64,000 nucleotides of DNA from contig CM056376.1 in assembly GCA_029718625.1 (NCBI GenBank), positions 124,818,872 to 124,882,871 on the forward strand, written 5' to 3'. This DNA is from Synaphobranchus kaupii (taxonomy: Eukaryota; Chordata; Actinopteri; Anguilliformes; Synaphobranchidae). Of the stretch, positions 35,901-48,310 are shown piece by piece; the stretch's first letter is position 1; every line of letters begins with the position of its first letter. Position numbers and translations under genes: made by a program. Under the pieces are notes generated by a model. The model saw nothing but the letters and a program-made list of their open reading frames with translations. It ran no database searches and was not told where the DNA came from.

Positions 35901-38900
35901 ATGTTGTGTTTGTGCATGGTGTCAACATCCCTGAAATGTGCGCTATTTATTCTTCAGGTGCACATCCATGGAATTGGGTACAGACACACATCCACAAACT
36001 GCAGGTGCCTGAGGAGTCATTGCCCCCTGGGAGAGAATGTACCTCCCTAACTCTTTACAGAGTCAGATCACTGCTCTGAGAGTGAGAGCTATTGCTGGAT
36101 GTACGTACCACTCATCAACCCTCATTTATCAAAACAAACCAAAAATAAATGCACAAAACCAGATGACGCATTAACCTGGCTCTGCGTTTTCCATTTCATC
36201 TAAACCTTGTAATTGCGTGTGGTCTGTTATTTATTTAAATACAGTCCAGATGGCTGTACATTCTGGATATTAACTGAGCAGAAAACATAAATGTGGTGTG
36301 CAAACGGCTTTTTATCGAGAAATATTTTTTAGTCCCTCAGAATTAAAGTCCGCTCTCTGGAGTCGTCCCAGCTCCGCATGTCACGGTCCCCGCGCGCCGA
36401 GGCCTTTTCAGTCCAGTGCTCAGAAATTAATTCCGGAGTCCAAATATTGTACTGCCAGATCGTTCAATTACCGCTGCCCTTTACGTGTTTCTGGGGAATA
36501 CAAAAAAAAGAAGAGGAGGGGGAAAAGGGAAATCAGAGAAGCAATTATTTGGTTGGCTAGTCAAATCCTCTGTCTGTCCGTCAAGCCGGAGTTGGCTCCC
36601 GGCAAGCAGAGTTAATTGCGGTGTGAATATCAGGAGAAGGACTTGGCAGAAATAAGAGAGAGCTGAAGGTTGAAGTGGATATGACTGACACGCATGCGTT
36701 TGATTTGATTAATTGGACTTCTACCCATTACACTCCTGTGGTAGCAATTATGTTCCATTTATGGCAGACAAATAGCAGAAGCCGCAATCAGACTGGAAGC
36801 GGCGTTGTCGCTCTTCCTGTTATGGTGTTTCCCCTTAAGGATGGCTCATGATCCAAAATTGAAAACATCTCTGTACCTTGTAATGGCGAAAGGCTGTTTT
36901 TTGCACTAACACCGCCATTATCGCCATGTGCCAAATTTTGCCCACTCGCTCTCTGCTCTTCTCTCTACTGCTCTTCGCTTCTCTCTATGCTCCTCTTCAC
37001 TCCTCTCTGCTCCTCGCTCCGCGCTCCTCACTGTGCCTCCCGCGACGGCCTCCCCGGCCCCTCCTCACCAGGCAAACAGCTGGACAGAGGGCAGGAGGAG
37101 ATGCCGTTCACGGGGGTTGGGTTCCTGTCCGCCCGTGCGGCTCACGGGTTCATTGAGATGCAGAGCCAGCCCCAGGGCCTCTCCCATCGCATTACAGCGC
37201 CTCGCCGATGGGACCGGCGGTACCCTGCAGGGTGTGGTAAATGCAGCTCCGCTGGAAATCAGCGCCATTTCCTCTGGCCACGACAAAGAGGAGGATTCCA
37301 AGCTGTCCTTGAGGTATAGATGCCGTATAGATGAAGTCAGGGTTTTATATCCAAGAAGGTGTTGCACGTTTTGAAATAAAAAAAGGATTGGAAAGCATGG
37401 CAATGTATACAGTGGGTCACCAGCAGAAAATGCTTTTCCAATCATTGTTTTTTATATCAAGGCCATTTGATATATCAAGGCATCAGTGGTCTGTCTTTGA
37501 GAAAGGTCTTCATAGATGGGTTGATTTATTCAGCTTCTATTGGGATTAATTTAAATGAGCACATCTAATTCGGTAGTCTTAAATGAACACATCCTCATGT
37601 TTGGATGATTTCCAATATCACAGCCTTGTGAATTCTCTCAATATTTTCTACCCAAGGAGCGTGAGGGTGACTGGTTTCTTAATTCAGGCATGAATGCATT
37701 TACAATAAACAAGGGTGGTGGCGTACTGCATTACAGGGGTAGAAGGCTGTCCTCGGTCCAGTGAAGGGGCGTGGCAAAGCATGCGCCTATCATTTCAAGT
37801 GTGTGAATGTAGGCGTGCACAAGGGCATTTTTGGATCAGTGAGAAACATGTGGAGGCGCCCAAATGCCGTGTCCCCAGTCATTTTCAGATTATAGGTTAG
37901 CAGATTATAGGTTAGAGTCATCCAATTGGTTACTTAGTGCATACATTTGTCTGTCAAGCTCCAGCCATATCAATGAGAGGAGTATTAACACAACAACAGT
38001 GAAAAGGCAAAAAAAAAAATGGGGCAACAGGCTTTCAATCCACATAGAAATCCTCTCGTGAGGCCGAGGGCTTCTTTCCCCATCATGGCTCTTTCTGTAC
38101 TGTAATCCCATCTCTATCTGTAACCCGCTCTGCTTTCCCCCTGTATGAATATAGTGTAAAAAATACATAAGGGTGGCGGAGTATCCCGTCTCCTTTTTAG
38201 TTTTTTATTACAGTAAAAGAAAAAGGAAAAGCATGCAAGTTATATCTCCTGTTTCCCCGGATCAGTGCACTTCTTTTACTTCAGGAAATGAAGAATGAGG
38301 CCAGACAATTTACGCTGGATTTCCCTGTTACGCTTCCCAGTCGTTACGCTGGATTCCCTGTTCACAGAGAGCGTGGAAATCGTCCCCCTCAGCTGCCAGG
38401 GATCATGTGAACGGGACGCATTTCCCAGGGGTCTCAGTGAAAGAGGGGGCGTGAGAAAATGTTTTGGGGTTTGCCTGGAAAAAAGCTGCTGTGCTTGTAA
38501 AACAACATCATAAATGAAACGTGCTAGTCCATCATCCTATACTGAAACGTTAATGTCTTTTAGATCCCTGTTCATAAAGCCTTTATGACAGCCCTACAGA
38601 TATTAAAACTCTCTGTTTTATTTGTATCTGGGGCACCTCTAAACCGTTGTGATGTGTGGATACCTATTTAAAACAAAACTTAGCAAGTCACCAAGGAGGG
38701 TAAGAAAATAAAAAGCCAATGAAAACGGTGTACTTGGGAAAACCAAGCATTTATAAATCAGATTTGTACGGCCATTTTCCCCCTAAGAACAAGCATAGGT
38801 GCTTCACTTAATTGTTTCAGCCCAGAGCTACCCAATGTAAACACCCCTGTAGAGGGGTAGAGTGATTCACTGGTAAAAGATTTGGGCAGAAACAATGGTA

Positions 38901-39072
38901 GCATTGTTCTCGGGGGAATAAACGTCAAACACTCATAGCCCTGTTTGGCAATGGACATTTTTACCCAGAGAAGATCCAAGTGTGGATTCAAGCGGTACGA
39001 AGGTGGGTATTCTCGACCAGGGCCGTGCACAGACTTTTCAGAGGGCATATGCTGAAAATAAAGGTACTGGGG
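35901..39072. other. intergenic, no gene; possible regulatory stretch 36300-36920
   Basis: 36300-36920 is largely free of simple repeats and of mixed, non-coding texture, with many ATTA/TAAT cores. It is a candidate conserved element by eye only. 36940-37070 is CT-rich and 37070-37300 GC-rich with open frames in several registers, none recognisable. The remainder shows nothing. Confidence 0.4.
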
Positions 39073-39282
39073 GCTTACATTACATTACAGACATTTAGCT
39101 GACGCTCTTATCCAGAGCAACTTACACAGTTTTCACATTTCTTGCATAGTATCAATTTTGTACCACTGAAGCAAAACAGGTTAAGTACCTTGCTCAAGGG
39201 TACAATGGCATCTTCCTATCCAAACCTGCAACGTTTGGGTTACAGGCCCAGTTCCTTACCCAATATACTACACTGACGGCCC
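39073..39282 (-). mobile_element. tRNA-derived SINE, minus orientation
   Basis: Starting CATTACATTACAGACATTTA and continuing GCTGACGCTCTTATCCAGAG, this is the inverse of the conserved fish SINE tail. The distal part (GTTACAGGCCCAGTTCCTTACC) is a decayed tRNA-like head. It is related to the copy at 17528. Confidence 0.75.
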
Positions 39283-40067
39283 AAGTGGTGACCCCCATCT
39301 TGAGGTGGTGACCCCCCTAGTCTTTTTCTCTCTGTTTTGAAGTGCCTTTTCCCCTGTGGCAAACATTCATCATCCTGCTGAAGTGATGCCTTTGGGGAAG
39401 TACATTAACGTGACTGACGACCGCACAATAAAGCTTTGACAATTATTACCACTCTACACAATTACCAGAAACTGTTATTGCTTCTGATAACTACCTTCTC
39501 CCTCTCACTCCCCCACCTCTCTCTCTCCTTCTCACTGGTTTCCATTCTTAATTGATATCTAAGTGAACAAATGATTGTTGAACAATGAGAAAACCAGAGC
39601 CTTTTTGTGGCTGTGCCTCTTCCATGAATACTTGTGTGTGTGCAAATTTTTCTCTAAATATAGTATACTTTAAACCCCTGTATGATACACTTACTTCTGG
39701 GGTTTCACTGAGTATATTCGGGGGCACACTTTTCAAGAAGTACACTAACATTTTGGTCACATAAATATGACGTGAAACTTCATTTTAAAAAATGAGGCGC
39801 AGCTTCGCTGACGTTTTCCTTCAAATACAACAAAAATAACAGGTGACATGGCCACGCAAGGGTGGGACGGTCTTACGACACTTCCACAGTACGGTTGGAA
39901 AATAGTATTGAGGATATTATTTATGCGTACTGCACGTCGCGGTTAAACAGCGCACATTAAACAGCACACTTCTGCCAGTGCACTGTACGCAGGAGACAGT
40001 GTGCAATTGCTAGGGCTCTGATTCGGACACAGCCAAAATGTTTCTATTACAATAGTCTTATGCCAGG
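39283..40067. other. intergenic, no gene recognised
   Basis: Short pyrimidine-rich patch near 39500-39535. Nothing else. Confidence 0.5.
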
Positions 40068-40137
40068 TTGAGCTTTTGGGGTCGATTTGACCCCAAACAA
40101 AAGGTGCCATAAAATGTCAAGATAATACGAGGGTTAA
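40068..40137 (-). mobile_element. piggyBac-like terminal fragment
   Basis: Read in inverse, TTAA (40134-40137) is followed by CCCTCGTATTATCTTGACAT and then GGGGTCAAATCGACCCC, a pairing typical of teleost piggyBac-type ends. Only one end is evident. Confidence 0.6.
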
Positions 40138-40949
40138 TACAGTAAATTCAAAAAACACATTCCGTGATCAGCCATTTACAACTATTCACCCCACGTTTTG
40201 CTAATGGGAATTAATGTCAAAAACTAAGTCTCATCATAACAGACAAGAAGCAACTTACAGACTTTAATTAATAAGCAAATACTCTGGTGTATCAGTAAGC
40301 TTCTCTCCCATCTTCATATATACTGCTGTGGCTCCATGCGGTAGCTGCTGAAGGCCACAGGTTTTTCAGGGGTGAGAGTTGATGCCATAATGTTACAGAG
40401 GAGCCGGCCACATTGGTTCAAGCATGGGAGTTGGTCCTCGAGGAAGATATTGAAGAAACAAATCACCACTGTCATTTGATAGGAATTGTGCACTGCAAAT
40501 GGGAGGAGGGATGATAAATCATCAGAGTATAAATTATTACATATTTCTTTAGTAGACAGCGGTATGCAAATGTTCATCATGGTACGATACATCAAATCCA
40601 TATCATTGGAGTATAGCTGGTACAGAAGGGCCAACAACATTGTGATTGAGCAGAAAATACAAAAAAAAAAAAAAAAACAGTTCTTAAATCTAAGCATACA
40701 AAAGTTATCGTTTTTTTCATAAACATGCTCAGACATGAAAACACCCACACTAGAATCAGTGCACTGTAATCAGATTTCCCTCAGGAGTTTTTATAGAGCG
40801 CGAGGGATAGGACATGTCCATGTTACTAAGGTAACAGATGAACTGGTGGGTTATGGTTGCTTCGGTGAGAAATTATTCAGCTCGGCAGTTTCACATCACC
40901 GGAGAGCCAGTGATAAAATAAACAATTGAGAGTTAGGATTCGCTGCCGC

Positions 40950-41560
40950 GCCCCATAAATAATGTCAAACATCCACCAACACATTTCACCGTTGGCGTGA
41001 CTTTCTTTTCCACGTAAGCGTCCTTCTTCCTCCGCCAAACCCAACGTTGGTGTGCGTGGCCAAAAAGCTACATTTTGGTCTCATGTGACTACAACACCCA
41101 GTTTCAATCAAAGTTCCAATGCTGTTTTAGTAGACTACGGTTGCTTATTTTTTTGGTTGCCCTCAGTAGATGACCCTTACAAACAGTCTATTGGCATGGA
41201 GGTGGCATCTGATCGTAGATTTGCGTCCCCAAAATAAACCAAGTTTTGTTGATCGCCAGATACCCTTGAATTTCTCTTTATCAGCCTCACTGTATCTGTA
41301 TGTGTGCGGCAGGCAGGTTCATCACTGTTCGAGTGGCTTTAAACTCCCTAATTATAGTGGAAAGTGGTTTATTTTGTTTTTTTTTTAACCATGCCCTGAC
41401 TTTAAAAGGTCAACAACCTTGTGTATTGTTCTGACTCTCTTGCCTTTTCACATGGTGATTGATGACAGGTGAATTAACCGCTATGTTACCTCATTTTTGT
41501 ACCTCAGGGAAGCAGGGAGCCAATGGAGGCCACAATACAGATGCCTAAGATTGAGATTAA
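40950..41560 (-). pseudogene. second, more decayed Tc1-like transposon remnant
   Basis: The sequence follows the same order as the 35225 element: TTCTTCCTCCGCCAAACCCA, then TTTTGGTCTCATGTGACTAC, then TCAATCAAAGTTCCAATGCTG, then TATTGGCATGGAGGTGGCATC, then TTCATCACTGTTCGAGTGGC. These are inverse-strand Tc1 transposase regions around the DDE domain and helix-turn-helix. Many frameshifts and stops are present. Boundaries are approximate. Confidence 0.65.
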
Positions 41561-42380
41561 CTTTTAAAAGAAGGGAGACCAATAGATTCATTTTGTAGGA
41601 TTATAATTAGTGTGAACAAGATACAAATATGCATATGGTAAATAAATGTTTTTTTAACATGTAATATCGCTCATTGTCTGTAATGTTTACTTTATATAGC
41701 CTTGATACTCATCTTCATCAAGGGTGTGATTAATTTCAGAGGGAACTATACTGCATTTAATTCCTCAGGATTTATGCATGACTCTAACATAAATCTTAAT
41801 TAACTTCAACTCAGGTTTGCTTGAAACTTTCATCCTGTATTGGCAATAATGTATTCCTAGATTTTTATTTATTTTCTTTCATCATTTTTACTTTGTTAAA
41901 TTGTGGTCTGCTGTTTCTATTATTTATTGCTGGAGTGTAAATCACATAAACCTACACTGATAACTGGCTGTGGGCCATTATGTCATTCGGGGGTATTTAC
42001 CATATGAATCAGGGAACCTTGGTCGCTCTATAAGGAGAGCTCAAGTTGTAAGGGTTAAATGGCCACGCAACACGAGCGGTCGCTCAGAGATGCTGCACCC
42101 GTCAGTCATGCCTTGCATGCCATTATCTCCATATTCTGCAGATCGTTACTTCTAACCTATAGCTATGTGCGAGGTACGAGTGTGATTTGATAAAACGGAT
42201 ACTGGAAAGCTATAAACTGTTAAACACAACTAATTGCCTTATTATAGCCTACTACTTAACCATTAATCCAACAGATCATATCTCTTTTTCTTGTAGCGTA
42301 TATAGGTTATAACAGAAAACTGGTGGGTGGATATTTGTTTCTGTAAGTAATTATTTATTTTAAGTTGATACTATTTTGGA
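41561..42380. other. DNA upstream of klhl5, no gene recognised
   Basis: AT-rich DNA up to the GC-richer klhl5 leader. No TATA box can be assigned with confidence. Confidence 0.5.
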
Positions 42381-42623
42381 ATCTCCTGTTTGTGCAGGGC
42401 GCCGTTAATGTGTGTACACCGGAGTGTCTGTGAGCGCACAGAGTGAGTTGGGGGAGAGCGAGAAGGGACTGCGTGCTGCGTTCACTAGGCTGTAGAAAGG
42501 AGCCTCCTCTCTTCTATTTTCTCTCATTCGCTACCTCTGCGAGCGCGGTACCGAGTGCAGTTGGTGTCGTTGCCAAGGCGATCACGGGCCTCTTTGCTTT
42601 CTTTGCTGGAGTGGAGAAGGGGA
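42381..42623 (+). promoter_or_regulatory. klhl5: klhl5 promoter-proximal region and 5' UTR (putative)
   Basis: The sequence becomes GC- and CpG-richer just before the klhl5 start codon (for example GCTACCTCTGCGAGCGCGGTA). In-frame sequence upstream of the ATG is open back to a GTG at 42555 but has no ATG, so it is treated as leader. The transcription start is not determinable here. Confidence 0.45.
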
Positions 42624-43120
42624 ATGTCTGGTTCCAGGAAGGAGTTTGACGTGAAGCAGATTTTACGCATTCGATGGAGGTGGTTCGGTCACCCGACGTC
42701 CCCACCGCCCCACAGCCAGCCACTGGGCGACTTCTTTAGCGGGAGGAGTACGGGGAGTTCAGCGGAAAACCCCTCCACGAACGGGGGTGCTAGCAGCTCC
42801 AACAACATAAGCAGTAGCAGTAATAGTGGCGGTTCGTGTAACAACAGCAGTAATAGCAGAAAGTTTTTGGACACGTCAAGCAATTCCGTGGCTGTGGCCG
42901 CGAGCGCTTCTGGTTGCACCCGCTCGTTTAGCCATCAGGACTGTCGGAGCCCAGCAGCCCTGCCCTGGGTCGCCTCCCCACCCCCGGAGGCTCCCGTCCT
43001 GGAGTTGGCAAAGGAAGGTTGCGCGGAGTCCCAGCAGCATCATCCGGAGGCAGAGACAGAGGAAACCGGTGGAAGTGAAGAGGACAACAACAATATTGAT
43101 TCCGATTCCAGCTCCTGCAG
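42624..43120 (+). CDS. klhl5: Kelch-like protein 5, first coding exon
   Basis: The ATG at 42624 opens MSGSRKEFDVKQILRIRWRW, nearly identical to the start of human KLHL5 (MSGSRKEFDVKQILKIRWRW) and the hallmark N-terminus of the KLHL1/4/5 subfamily. The exon encodes 165 codons plus two bases. Residues 1-24 are conserved and residues about 45-80 are a Ser/Asn-rich insertion. RKFLD, then PWVASPPPEAPVLELAKEGC, then an acidic SEEDNNNIDSDSSSC tail follow the human order (RKFLDP, WPMASTSEVPAFEFTAEDC, SEEENESDSSSC). No signal peptide or membrane segment is seen. The donor is CTGCAG|GTATTC. The Arg codon AG|G is completed in exon 2. KLHL5 is expected to be a cytoplasmic BTB-kelch substrate adaptor for cullin-3 ligases. 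That is family knowledge, not visible here. Confidence 0.95.
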
Positions 43121-45939
43121 GTATTCAAATCAATAGTCTACGAAGATATAGGTGAATAAAAAAGGCTTGTCATGTTTCTTTAGAATTTGAATATAGGCTA
43201 GCGTATAGAAAACAGTAGGCTACTGTTTTACTGAAGCGATAGGCGAAGATACGGAGCTTGAGTAGCGAGGTGTTATCTTGAAACTTTTTTGGAGAGTCAA
43301 GGAGTCAAGGAGAATTGCATGCTTATACGGGAAATGGCCAAACACTATCCTCTTTGGTTGTGGTGTTGAATCGCGGAAACCTTCACTGTTTACCTATAGG
43401 TGCATAAATGTTTATTGAATATTAGGTGAATGAGACTGTTGGCTTTTAAGCTTGCCTAAAGTGTTATTTGCTTCGTTTTTGACGTTCTGTTTCGGACCAC
43501 TACCGGTAGTAGCCTAGGCTAGCTGCACCGCAAAACGCGGAATGCTGGAAATGTCCTGCCAGATGTGAAGAACTCAGATACATAGCCTATGTAACATAGG
43601 CAACTGGGTCACGTTTTACTGAGATTCATTATTGTTCAGCTACACTGCCTGCAAATACTTTTGTACCGTGAGTCTGTTTCGACAGTTGTCGTATAGGCGA
43701 CTTGCTTTAGTCTACTCTTGAAAATGATTAAGCACGATTTTACACAAAACAACTGACCGCAGCCTATACGCCATTGTTAAAAAGCCCTCTAATATTTAAA
43801 TTGCAGTTCGAGGTTGGCTTTGTATTCTATTTTGGTGAATAGTGTCTGGAATTCAAAACTTACAAATATTTAAAAGACCCCACATCACAATGCTATAGCA
43901 TGCGTTTTATATAAATCGCGCCATATTTTACGTGGGATATTGTTGGTTGACATTTCTGTCGGTTAGGGTCTGTGTATGCAGCTGTTGATAATCCAGTATG
44001 CACAATAACGTGCCGTTATGCATTAAAATCATCCAGGATAGTTCCATGCTGTATGGCCAAATAGAGCACATTAGCCTACTACAGATGGATTGCATATGAA
44101 ACGTTTTCCATAGCGTTTTTTTCCCGGTAACTGGTCCATGCTTGTATCATTATAGCTCTGCTTTCTTTAGATTAATGTATAGTTCATCCTGGAGATGACA
44201 ATTTCACAGAGCTCCCTCTCCCTGTACACGCGATGATAATGTAAAGTGGACCAACATTTACATGCTTCATCACAAGCACACTACAATTTTGAAAATGCAC
44301 GAATGCGTGCACGTGGGCGTGCTCATGCATCCCCGTTCGCCCATTCAAGTATTTTTCTCGAAAGACTGTGCTTTCTATATGAAATCACTATTAAATGCGA
44401 TGCGATTATAATTCGACTGGAATAATGGTATCGTAGCCCGACGTTTCCACCCTGTTCCCACTGGGAATATCAGGTTTGAAGAGAATTTCCATTGCTAGGT
44501 TTTGGCTAACGAGAAACTATTATGTAGGCTACCCTTTATTTCATCCGCCTTCTGTGTGGACTTGCTTCTGATGTGAATAATCGGAAATGGACTACAATGT
44601 ATCGCCAGTCTCGTCTGAAGGGTGGGAGGACGAAAGGGGTATCGGTGCTGTAGGAGCCGGATTTCTCCCTCAGTGCGTTGGCAACCGTCATGTTTTCCAC
44701 TCCATTAATATTTATGTTTGTAGTGAAGGAATCTCACGCTAACAGGAGCAATTGTGTGCATTCAAAGCATGGCCTTTTGTACAGAGACAAGTTGGGTCAT
44801 TTAATCTAAGTTCTGGCCTAGACAATATTAATAATAATAATAATAATTATTATTATTGATTTAAATGACTGACACACAAAACAATAAATCCAGATGAAAT
44901 AAGACACGATGAAGTTGTAGCCTATAAGTATTCTGTCATGTTTTTTTATTTATTTATTGTCTTTATAGACCCTAAAACTATATGTTTAGTCAAATAATGT
45001 TACCATGCTCAATTGACCTCTGTAATGGGACCATATTCTATCTTCGGTTGCCTTTTTTTTCTCTGCACTCATCACTGTTAGCAACATATTTGTATATGCC
45101 CATGTCTAGGAAGGTGTACAGAGGTGAGCTTTCTTGTCTTCAGTCTGTACAACAGGATTTCTCCAGAAACATTTTTTTTCTAAACACCATGCTCCAGGCA
45201 ACAAGGTTCTAATCATCAAACCTGCAAGCCCTGGTATTCTACTTGCTATGCTCACTGTGCGTTTGCTCTGCATGTGCTGGTCTCTCTGACCAATTGTTAG
45301 CACCACTGCTGTGATTTACCGGTCTGTCCAAGCCAGGGACACAAAGGACACACACTTTCTGCTCGTTGTGCTTTTATTGTCACCAAATTGGTATCTTTGA
45401 ATATACAATGACACTTGCCTGGCTGGAAATTCATTAGTCTGACTGTGTTCAGTTTGCATTGTACAAAAACGGACCGATTTGTAGTCCAGTTATTCGCAGC
45501 AGTTATTGCAGGATGGCACATTCAAATGTAGTTCCTATAATAGCACAGAACTAAATGAGTTCCCAGAACAGTACCCATACACCTTAATGTAAATTAGGAA
45601 ATTGTCATAGTGAATAATAGTAAGCCCAAAACGTGTTTTTAACACAATTATGGCCATTTTCTGGCAGTAATTGCATCGTTTCATGTTGAACACCACTGTC
45701 ATGGACTCAGTCAGTGACAGTGAGTGTTTCACTTGTTAATTGCCAGCTATAGTCATTTTTAGAGCAAAATCTGAAATGGTGATCTGAAGAGCCAGTCATC
45801 ACACAAGATATTTTACCACCACCACCCCCCCCCCCCCCCTCTGTTGTACATGCTGTGGTCATATATCATACAATATTATTTTCTGTCTATATTGTCCTCG
45901 CTGAAAACCAGTAATCATCTCATCTCCTCTATCCGCCAC

Positions 45940-46049
45940 ACTGTAATCTGCATGGTCAAGACTTAGATCAAAGCCTTGGACCATCTCAATATGAACTGTA
46001 ATCCGCATGGTCAAGACTTAGATCAAAGCCTTGGACCATCTCAATATGA
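45940..46049. repeat. 55-bp tandem duplication
   Basis: Two adjacent copies of a unit starting ACTGTAATC(T/C)GCATGGTC and ending CATCTCAATATGA (45940-45994, 45995-46049) differ at one base, so the event is recent. Confidence 0.97.
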
Positions 46050-46569
46050 AACACAGTCATCTTGCTTGAACTTCACAGGAAGCTCCACTAGCAATAAACA
46101 TGAATAAAGAATGTAAAGAACGTTTCATTTAAAAAATATCATTGCTTTTGCTCACCTTTCAAAATTGCTTAAAGGGCATTGGCTGTGCTCTGTATCTAGG
46201 GCTGTGGTGTCAAAGGTTACTCATTTGCATCAAGGTGTTTGCGTTCACATTTTTGTCAAGTAAGAGGCGCGCCTTGGCGGTGTCCTTGGTAATGCCTGAG
46301 AGAGAAAGCAATCCCAAACAGTGCAAAAATGCATTGGTCCTATTATGCTATAAGGGCTCCCCATTTTAAAAGTGCTTAACAAAGTAAAAAAAGAGTTTTT
46401 TTTAAAAATGGGAACCAAATGAGAGATGTTCTTAATTTACCATTCTCTGCACTCTCGTGCTTTTTTCACTGGAGGTTCTGTTTCATACCCAGATCGCATC
46501 ACAGAGAACCGTTCCTTCAATTCTCTTAAGGTGGCGATCCCCTCTAAACACCTGCCACAACCTCTTTTG

Positions 46570-46766
46570 CCCAGGTGTATAATCCAGGGGTCAGAAAGTA
46601 AATGTCCTGCCATGTGTTTATTCCCCCCATTGACTCAGATAGCTGATTTCACTAATTAGTTCCACCTCCTGGCTGAAGAATTCATTTGCTAATTAGCAAA
46701 TCTAGATGACTGGAACAAAATACCGGAGAGGACTTTTACTTTCTGAACCTGGATTACACACCTCTG
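46570..46766. mobile_element. hAT-type MITE related to the 34536 element
   Basis: Imperfect inverted termini are AGGTGTATAATCCAGG on the left and CCTGGATTACACACCTCTG on the right, with an inner GTAAATGTCCT/AGGACTTTTAC pairing. The interior AGCTGATTTCACTAATTAGT matches the 143-bp element at 34536. Target duplications are not clean. Confidence 0.7.
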
Positions 46767-46794
46767 CTTCTGCTATATGGGTGTCAGTATAAGT

Positions 46795-47556
46795 CAGTGG
46801 TTCCCAAACCCAGTCCTGGGGCCTCCCTGTGTTTCCTGATTTTCATTCCAACCACAATTGCGATCCGAGAATGTTAACAAGCTGCTAATTTGTCTTCATT
46901 TCACTTTTCATGTTTTGATGGATTATTTACCCTCTTAAGACAAATTATGTCTGAAAGTAGCTATGCATGCCATGTAGAATACATGTCTTATGTTCACAAC
47001 TTTGCTTATTGTACTATATTGCAAACAACTACATAAAAAGAGTTAACAAAATGTCATAACTGATCAAATTAAAGACTGAGGTGAATCAATATGCTCCTAA
47101 TTAGGTCGTTGAACACATGTGTTTAAGTTCTTTCATAATTTTGTTTCCTTAAACCTATTAACACAATGCAGGTTTGGCTCATTATCAATTTGCCTTGTCT
47201 TTGAATTGTTCATTATAAACCAAATGGTTAGTTTTCATGGCCATGTGTCCACACTTTAACCAATTAGGAGCCTATTGAATCACCTCAGCCTTTCATTTGC
47301 TCAGTTTTGTTACCTCTTTTAATGAAATTGTTTGCAATATAGCACAATAAGCAAAATATGAACATGGGACATTTATTCTACATGGCATGCATAGCTATTT
47401 CTGACATAATAAAAAAGAGGGTAAATAATCCATCAAAACATGAAAAGTGCAATTAAGAAAAATTAACAGCTTGTTAAACTTCTCGGATCGCAATTGTGGT
47501 TGGAACGAAAACCAGCATACACAGGGAGGCCCCAGGAGCGAGTTTGAGAACCGCTG
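46795..47556. mobile_element. foldback hAT element, 762 bp, with long inverted arms
   Basis: The left terminus is CAGTGGTTCCCAAAC and the right is GTTTGAGAACCGCTG, both classic hAT (CAGNGGTTC) ends. Flanking 8-bp repeats are GTATAAGT and GTATAATG. The arms pair over about 330 bp, for example CAACCACAATTGCGATCCGA near 46849 with its inverse near 47482, and GCATGCCATGTAGAATA-type sequence near 46966 with its inverse near 47378. No transposase remains. Confidence 0.9.
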
Positions 47557-47859
47557 GTATAATGCATCCAAGTCACAGGGCCATTGCAGCTTGTGTCCAG
47601 ACCAATCCGGGATCAGTCCCTTGCATCCATACTGCACGTCTCCTGGCCGTAGACACAGACTGTCTACATGGGTTTGGTAGAAATTCCCTAACTTCACACA
47701 CCCCGAGATCCTTCACCGTGAACCCGTTCACACAGTATCTGCAGTCACATGCTCATAAACAAAATCAATATATATCTGATAATCTGTAGTAGGGTTTTTT
47801 TTTCTCTAGTACGACTGCAGAGAACAATAAGGCCTCCCGATATCCCGCAGTGCACGAGG

Positions 47860-48310
47860 CAATTGACCATAGCCCCGGTTTTTTGCCACGAGGATGACGT
47901 TGCTCGGTCAGAATACAGCCAATCCGACACTGTACAGCGGTGTTAGTGCGCCTATTCGCAAGGCGCCGCAACCACGGAAGCGCTCTCCTCATGCAGAGAT
48001 CCGTCGCTGCCGTCTCAGATGTGGGGCTGGTGGCGTTGCAGGCAGGACAGGTCCCAGGCTGATCCCGGCCACGGATGCCATAATGCAGCGGGCTGTCGGG
48101 AAAAGAGAGGGTTGAAGCAAGGCTCCACAGAGGGGAAGCTATTGCAGTCCGCGCGGAAAGAGACGGAGACCTATCGCCTCTCAGGGTAGTTAGTGTGAAA
48201 GAAATGGCCGATGACTGAACGCCCATTGGCAAGCGCGGTGCGTTCACCTCCCGCCATCGGCATCCTCGCTGCAGGTCCACTGGAGCATCGCTAGAACTTC
48301 AGCGGAAAGA
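47860..48310. promoter_or_regulatory. CpG-rich block in klhl5 intron 1
   Basis: The GC- and CpG-rich segment (CGCAAGGCGCCGCAACCACG, GAGATCCGTCGCTGCCGTCT) stands out from AT-rich flanks. A minus-strand open frame of 171 codons runs through it but matches nothing I recognise and looks like a composition artefact. Possible alternative promoter or CpG island. Confidence 0.4.

Noticed and set aside
36928..37445. Overlapping open frames of 76-148 codons on both strands
   Set aside because: Composition-driven (CT-rich then GC-rich DNA). No domain, no splice-supported structure.
47765..48280. 171-codon minus-strand open frame in intron 1
   Set aside because: It lies in a CpG-rich block where stops are rare, has open shadows on the other strand, and resembles no protein I know.
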